From Bacteroidaceae bacterium (GTDB lineage Bacteria > Bacteroidota > Bacteroidia > Bacteroidales > Bacteroidaceae), in the NCBI GenBank assembly GCA_017933995.1, contig JAGBKI010000011.1:1-37769 (forward strand): DNA of 37,769 nucleotides, given 5' to 3'. Below the pieces are notes generated by a model. It worked only from the letters and a program-made list of their open reading frames with translations, searched no databases and had not been told where the DNA came from. The translations under genes and the position numbers were made by a program. Shown here one piece after another: positions 34,101-37,769 of the stretch. Within the stretch, counting starts at the first letter, position 1; the number at the start of each line of letters is the position of its first letter.

Positions 34101-34806
34101 GGGCAGACGCAATCCTGGCTCGTCGGTACTCCGCTTCCACAAAGGGGCGTTCCTTTTCGCGGAGGAGCACGGGCTTGACATCATACCCGTGTTTCTGCAC
34201 GGGGCGAACGACGTCTTCCCGCGCGGTTCGCTTTGCGCTTATCCCGGCAGTGTTTCGGTGATTGTGGGACGGCGCATACCGTTTGCAGAGTGGCGGGCGG
34301 CCAGCGGAGATTATGCCGAGGCTACGCGCGCTTTCCATCGGTTCTATGTAGAAACATTCCGTGCGTTGAAGGCCGAAAAAGAGGATGCGAATTATTTCGC
34401 CGGATGGGTAAAGGACACATACCGTTATAGAGGCGCGGACATCCGCCGTGCGGTGAACAAGAACCTCAATCGTTTCTGCAACTACGCCGCGTGGACACAG
34501 TGCGACGCGGACGCGGGCGGGACGCTGGCCGTCGTGAACGCTGGGTGGGGCGAGTTCCCCATACTTCTCGCCTTGACCCATCCTGAGATCAAGGTCGTCG
34601 CCTTTGAAGCCGACGCCGACAAGTTCCGGGTCGCTGCAAACTGTGCTGCGCACCTCTGCCAGAACCTCACCATAATCGCCAAACCGCCTGCGGAGGAACT
34701 CCTTTCGCAGCTCGGCGAAGCTAAGGCCGACAAGGTGTTCCTGCTTTCGCCCGCCGACGGCGACGAGGCGCTCTTGCGTCCATTCTCCCCAACGGTGGTA
34801 AACTGA
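31183..34806 (+). CDS. Trifunctional fusion: MMPL exporter, lysophospholipid acyltransferase, methyltransferase-like domain
   Basis: A 1207-residue protein. Residues 1 to about 870 are an RND/MMPL-type exporter with two sets of helices (about 15-35 and 265-425, then 445-460, 670-805 and 840-860) around two periplasmic loops. Residues about 880-1080 are a PlsC-type acyltransferase with N904-H905-x4-D910 (CNHQSFLDT) and PEGRRNPG (Glu973). Residues about 1110-1207 resemble the start of a class I methyltransferase (VVNAGWGEFP, KVVAFEADADKF) but are short, without a clear second half. Such a three-part fusion is a known annotation class in Bacteroidetes. It would acylate and export the polyene lipid. 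The 116 nt after the stop include coding-like sequence in other frames. Confidence 0.9.
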   Translation: MSALFINIYGYLRGRPLLRVLSLLVVTVLMVLLLFKQNYREDISEFLPLSGKYRDALNVYQGISGADRIIIMFQQDGSSASSADTVVKAMELFESRFPAVCGEEAACRLTAQVDLERYSRLAGFVYGHIPYFLEEADYARLDSLLADADYIPRRLANDKQMLMSPTSGLFAANVGRDPLEAFTPVVAALQPMADGLDYELYDGYVFSPDMEHGLLMFSSPYGASETEENAKLLEQLEALAGEVGQVFPNVSVRFVGAPVIAVGNSLQIKKDSLVSVSLAVLLIVVLLFAVFRNVRNILLIVVSIAWGWLFAMGALALLRDNVSVIVVGISSVIIGIAINYPLHLIAHLSHTPDVKSALKEIVSPLLIGNITTVGAFLALVPLKSVALQDLGLFSSFLLIGTILFVLLYLPHLVRATRKQEEGGVAFSRIADKSFEGSRALVWLVLVLTCVFGYFSFSTSFDANINHINYMTAEQRADMAYLQETMTNARDQQTVYVVSSDTSFDAAVARSEGMQPLLRAMVDERRASEVKCCHRFVLSAQEQGRRLLRWRSFVDRYGERLEREVRSAALAEGFAESSFDDFYALLGRDFEVMPPDSFASLYASAFSNFVVADSANGRFHIVTQLQAAPSALLSLEQRVDTASAGVYAFDVAGMNSSIAASISDDFNYIGWACGLIVFLFLWFSFGNIELVMLSFLPMAVSWVWILGIMALFHIQFNVVNVILATFIFGQGDDYTIFMTEGSQYEYAYQRKMLTSYRSSIFVSALIMFIGMGTLILARHPALHSLGEVTIVGMFSVVLMAFLFPPLIFKWLVYRRGEERRRPLTLSAFANTVFCGFVFFLQLALAYIVGFALLGVLRPTVARRRKFRRLVNRCFRLDMASTPRIRFCLQNEYAENFSRPAVVICNHQSFLDTAYLMALSPNIAIVANEGAGNNVFIRQIFKWLDYYIIPKDGVPADSPLDALSPEGRCVVFFPEGRRNPGSSVLRFHKGAFLFAEEHGLDIIPVFLHGANDVFPRGSLCAYPGSVSVIVGRRIPFAEWRAASGDYAEATRAFHRFYVETFRALKAEKEDANYFAGWVKDTYRYRGADIRRAVNKNLNRFCNYAAWTQCDADAGGTLAVVNAGWGEFPILLALTHPEIKVVAFEADADKFRVAANCAAHLCQNLTIIAKPPAEELLSQLGEAKADKVFLLSPADGDEALLRPFSPTVVN

Positions 34807-34922
34807 AAAACGCTGTGGAATAAAGCCGCCAGAAATAAGTTTTGAAATGTGTAATCGGCGGGGACAACTACGGCCAGGCGGTGGTCAAGCTTTTGTCCTC
34901 CCCCCCAAAAACGGATAAAACC
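34807..34922 (+). other. 116-nt gap with coding-like remnant
   Basis: This is by far the largest gap in the cluster. A frame beginning with TTG at 34842 (KCVIGGDNYGQAVVKLLSS) is open into the following carrier-protein gene, and reads like a protein segment rather than random sequence. It may be the displaced C-terminal end of the methyltransferase-like domain of the upstream fusion after a frameshift, or simply an alternative extension of the carrier protein. Confidence 0.35.
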
Positions 34923-35150
34923 ATGAAAGAAAGAATCAGAGCGCTTGTAGAGGACGCAGCCCCGCTGGCTAACGTGGATGCTGACTTCCTTTTTGCCGAA
35001 CTCGACTCCTTGGGCGTTACAGCTATCCTGATGACGCTGGCTTCGGAGTACGGCATAGAATTGGAGGCATCGGATGCCACGCCGAGGAACTTCAAGAACC
35101 TTGACAGCATCGTGGCAATGGTAGAGAAGAAATTGCGGGAGAAACAATGA
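34923..35150 (+). CDS. Acyl carrier protein 3
   Basis: A 75-residue carrier protein with attachment Ser29 in FAELDSLGVTAILM, followed by ASEYGIELEASDAT and the usual last helix (SIVAMVEKKL). I take the ATG at 34923 because it gives a normal carrier length; a longer frame from a TTG at 34842 is less likely. Its stop overlaps the start of the ligase gene (ATGA), suggesting it is the carrier that the ligase loads with the aromatic starter. Confidence 0.9.
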   Translation: MKERIRALVEDAAPLANVDADFLFAELDSLGVTAILMTLASEYGIELEASDATPRNFKNLDSIVAMVEKKLREKQ

Positions 35151-36463
35151 GACTTGTTGATTACCTCAAAGAGCATGCAGCCCGGCAACCCCAGAAGGTC
35201 GCTGTCGTGTCGCAAGGTGCTGAAACGACCTACGCCTGCCTGTGGCAACTTGTCCAGGCCAAGGCCCAGGCGTTGCGCGCCGATGGGGTGGGGCAGGGTA
35301 GGGTGGTCGTGTTCCGCACGACGCAAGATTTAGAATTCCTTGTCACCTACTTCGCCATACACTTATGCGGCGCAGTGGCTATGCCTTTGGAACAGGCCAT
35401 GCCTACCGCGCGCTTCTCGGACATCGAGCGGCGTTACACGGCTTTTAGTCCTCCGCCTGGGGTGGCCGACATCCTTTTCACCACCGGCACAACAGGCGAT
35501 TCGAAAGGCGTGATGGTAGGCCACGGAGCGATTATGGCCAATGCAGAGAACCTTGTCTTGGCGCAGGGATTCACTGACGAGCTTGTTTTCATCATTTGCG
35601 GTCCGCTCAACCACATCGGCAGCCTTTCAAAAATATTCCCCGTCGTAATGACTGGCGGCACGCTATATCTGCTGGAGGGACTGAAGGACTTGAACCGTTT
35701 TTACGAGGCTCTCGGCTACCCCTGTGCCAAGATGGCCACCTTCATGGTGCCAGCCAGCATCCGCATCTTGTTGCAACTGAGCGGCAAACGCCTCTCGGGC
35801 TATTCCGATAAGGTTGATTTCATTGAGACAGGCGGCGCGCCGATTTCCCAGGCCGATATGCAGGCGTTGTGCAAAGCTTTGCCGTACAGCCGTCTCTACA
35901 GCACGTATGCTTCGACCGAGACAGGCATAGTGTCCACTTACAATTTCAACGACGGCAGGTGTGTGGCCGGGTGTTTGGGACACCACATGAAAAACACCTT
36001 TCCCTTCATTACGCCTGAGGGGCGTGTCGCTGTACGCGGCCTGACCCTAATGAGCGGCTACGCCGACGACGTGGCGCAGACGGCTAAGGTGCTGAGGGAC
36101 GGGGCGGTCTACACCGCCGACAATGGCACTTTGGATGCCGACGGGCGCCTGTTCCTCACGGGGCGTAACGACGACGTGATAAACATTGGCGGGTTCAAGG
36201 TGTCGCCGTCGGAGGTAGAGGACGTCGCGCTCTCGTTTCCCAGCGTGAAGGACTGCATCTGCGTCTGTGCGCATTCCGAACAATTGGGTAATATCCTGAA
36301 ACTGCTTGTGGTGACCGACGGGGGAACCGCGATTGACAAGCAGCGCCTCGCGCGCCACCTCGCGCAGACGCTGGAGCGCTACAAAGTTCCCCAACTTTAT
36401 GAGCAGGTGGGCAGCATCCGCCGCACCTACAACGGAAAGCTCGACCGCAAGGCATACCGATAG
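35147..36463 (+). CDS. Acyl/aryl-ACP ligase of the AMP-forming (ANL) family
   Basis: A 438-residue adenylate-forming ligase. Motif A3 is LFTTGTTGDSKG (110-121), A5 is YSTYASTETG, A8 is GRNDDVINIGGFKV, and the catalytic Lys431 is in RTYNGKLDRKAYR at the C-terminus. It is compact compared with usual acyl-CoA synthetases. By family and by coupling to a carrier protein gene it would activate an aromatic acid with ATP and load it on ACP, as ApeH does with 4-hydroxybenzoate in Gram-negative APE pathways. The actual acid is unknown. It is the last gene of the cluster. Confidence 0.9.
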   Translation: MRLVDYLKEHAARQPQKVAVVSQGAETTYACLWQLVQAKAQALRADGVGQGRVVVFRTTQDLEFLVTYFAIHLCGAVAMPLEQAMPTARFSDIERRYTAFSPPPGVADILFTTGTTGDSKGVMVGHGAIMANAENLVLAQGFTDELVFIICGPLNHIGSLSKIFPVVMTGGTLYLLEGLKDLNRFYEALGYPCAKMATFMVPASIRILLQLSGKRLSGYSDKVDFIETGGAPISQADMQALCKALPYSRLYSTYASTETGIVSTYNFNDGRCVAGCLGHHMKNTFPFITPEGRVAVRGLTLMSGYADDVAQTAKVLRDGAVYTADNGTLDADGRLFLTGRNDDVINIGGFKVSPSEVEDVALSFPSVKDCICVCAHSEQLGNILKLLVVTDGGTAIDKQRLARHLAQTLERYKVPQLYEQVGSIRRTYNGKLDRKAYR

Positions 36464-36495
36464 TCCCGCGCCGAACTGCAAAGACAGTTTTGCCC

Positions 36496-36520
36496 AGGTC
36501 TAATGACCGATTTGGGTTAA
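36496..36520. repeat. 25-nt repeat, copy 2, next to the radA 3' end
   Basis: The sequence aggtctaatgaccgatttgg followed by gttaa matches 2198-2222 at 23 of 25 bases. It lies 30 nt beyond the stop codon of radA, between the convergent ends of the cluster and radA. No clear terminator hairpin is seen in 36464-36550. Confidence 0.6.
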
Positions 36521-36550
36521 TTATATACGGAGTGTCCTCACGGACTTTGT

Positions 36551-37769
36551 CTACCCGAAGAGTGCGCGCAGGGCGTCTTCGACGCGGGCAGCGGGTACGA
36601 TTTCTATCTTGGGGGGGCGCGTCTCGACTGCGCCGAGGTTGGCCTTGGGCACAACGATGCGCTGGAAACCCATCTTGGCGGCCTCGGCCACGCGCTGCGT
36701 GATGCGGGTGACGGGGCGCAGTTCGCCGCTCAGCCCCACTTCGCCCGTGAGGCAGGTGCCGGCCTCGACGGGGGTGTCGACGTTGCTGGAGAGCACGGCG
36801 CTGATGACGCTGAGGTCGATGGCGGGGTCGCTGACGCGCAGGCCGCCCGCGATGTTGAGGAAGACGTCCTTCTGCGCCAGCTTGAAGCCCACGCGCTTTT
36901 CCAGCACGGCCAGCAGCATGTTGAGGCGGCGGCTGTCGAAGCCGGTGGAGGAGCGCTGCGCGGTGCCGTAGGCGGCGGTGGAGACGAGAGCCTGTGTCTC
37001 GATGAGGAAGGGGCGCACGCCTTCCATGGCGGCGGCCACGGCGATGCCGCTCAGCCCTTCCTGCTCGGGCGTGCGGAGCAGCTGCGAGGGGTTGTCGACG
37101 GGGTGCAGACCGTCGCCGCGCATTTCGTAGATGCCGATTTCGTTGGTGCTGCCGAAGCGGTTCTTTCCGGCGCGCAGGATGCGGTAGAAGTAGTGGCGGT
37201 CGCCCTCGAACTGCAGCACGGTGTCGACGATGTGCTCCAGCACCTTGGGGCCGGCTATGGTGCCGTCTTTGGTGATGTGGCCGATGAGGATGACGGGCGT
37301 GCCGCTCTCCTTGGCGAAGCGCAGCAGCTGCGTGGTGCATTCGCGTATCTGCGACACGCTGCCGGGCGCGGCGTCGAGGGCGGTGGAGAAGACGGTCTGC
37401 ACGCTGTCGACGACGAGCAGGGCGGGGCGCAGTTCTCGGATGTAGGCGAAGACGCGCTCCATCTCGGTTTCGCAGACGAGGTAGCAGCCTGTGGGCGATG
37501 CCTCGCCCACAGCATCCTGCGTGGCGAGGCGGTCGGCGCGCAGTTTGATTTGCCGCTCGCTCTCCTCGCCGCTGACGTAGAGCACTGTGCGGTCGGGGGG
37601 AAGGCGCAGGATGGTCTGCAGCAGGAGGGTGCTCTTGCCGATGCCCGGTTCGCCGCCCAGCAGGGTGAGCGACCCCGGCACGAGACCGCCGCCCAGCACG
37701 CGCGTCAGTTCGGCATCAGCGAAGGCGATGCGCGGCTCTTCGTCGGCGCGTATGTCGCTGAGGCGCACG
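36551..37769 (-). CDS. radA: DNA repair protein RadA (5' end outside the window)
   Basis: About 405 residues of RadA/Sms, a RecA-related ATPase that promotes branch migration in recombinational repair. Visible are Walker A GGEPGIGKST, the RadA-specific KNRFG motif (RAGKNRFGSTNEIG), and the C-terminal Lon-protease-like domain (VFLNIAGGLRVSDPAIDLSV; LSGELRPVTRI). The N-terminal zinc finger is missing because the gene runs off the right edge, so the first Met seen in the window is internal. The gene converges on the polyketide cluster and is a chromosomal housekeeping gene. Confidence 0.96.
   Translation of the reverse strand, partial: VRLSDIRADEEPRIAFADAELTRVLGGGLVPGSLTLLGGEPGIGKSTLLLQTILRLPPDRTVLYVSGEESERQIKLRADRLATQDAVGEASPTGCYLVCETEMERVFAYIRELRPALLVVDSVQTVFSTALDAAPGSVSQIRECTTQLLRFAKESGTPVILIGHITKDGTIAGPKVLEHIVDTVLQFEGDRHYFYRILRAGKNRFGSTNEIGIYEMRGDGLHPVDNPSQLLRTPEQEGLSGIAVAAAMEGVRPFLIETQALVSTAAYGTAQRSSTGFDSRRLNMLLAVLEKRVGFKLAQKDVFLNIAGGLRVSDPAIDLSVISAVLSSNVDTPVEAGTCLTGEVGLSGELRPVTRITQRVAEAAKMGFQRIVVPKANLGAVETRPPKIEIVPAARVEDALRALFG

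Overview
The window looks like a high-GC member of the order Bacteroidales, possibly Prevotellaceae. The evidence is the set of protein families (a Bacteroidetes-type RND operon with an AraC regulator, secreted SUMF1-domain and beta-barrel proteins, a Bacteroidetes-style aryl-polyene cluster), weak Shine-Dalgarno signals, a TAnnTTTG-like promoter box, and several palindromic intergenic repeats. The genus is an inference.

Layout. (1) 1-615: no confident gene; a hairpin and a purine-rich tract. (2) 616-6645, minus strand: a three-gene RND efflux operon transcribed in the order membrane-fusion lipoprotein, inner-membrane pump, TolC-type channel. A 192-bp palindromic repeat sits between pump and channel. 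(3) 7115-7999, plus: a divergent AraC-type regulator, separated from the pump operon by two inverted repeats and followed by a perfect 52-bp palindrome. (4) 8634-10918, plus: a secreted protein with a C-terminal SUMF1-like domain, then a small outer-membrane beta-barrel protein ending in a hairpin terminator. (5) 11018-36463, plus: one continuous run of 26 genes, mostly overlapping or less than 40 nt apart, which is an aryl-polyene (APE)/flexirubin-type type II polyketide cluster. (6) 36551 to the right edge, minus: radA, whose 5' end lies outside the window.

How the large cluster should work (inference from families). An acyl-activating ligase (35147) loads an aromatic acid on one of three acyl carrier proteins (14686, 16788, 34923). 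Ketosynthases (11786, 17058, 21563) with a cysteine-less chain-length-factor partner (18255) extend it. A FabG-like ketoreductase (11018) and two hotdog dehydratase-like proteins (15892, 19290) make the conjugated polyene. An O-methyltransferase-like protein (13553), a B12-binding radical SAM protein (19894) and two CrtI/CrtISO-like flavoproteins (26175, 27676) are candidate tailoring enzymes. Four acyltransferase domains (15000, C-terminus of 24680, 30027, middle of 31183) and a GT2 glycosyltransferase domain suggest the polyene is built into a glycolipid. An ArnE-like 4-TM protein, an MMPL exporter domain, a LolA-like carrier and a small secreted protein would move it to the outer membrane.

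The most unusual points are: the multi-domain fusions (GT2-PlsC, KS plus partial KS, MMPL-PlsC-methyltransferase); a dehydratase whose fold is interrupted by a heptapeptide-repeat insertion; tandem CrtISO-like enzymes; and the lack of any visible ammonia lyase, DarA/DarB or phosphopantetheinyl transferase. No tRNA, rRNA, CRISPR array, insertion sequence or phage gene was recognised.
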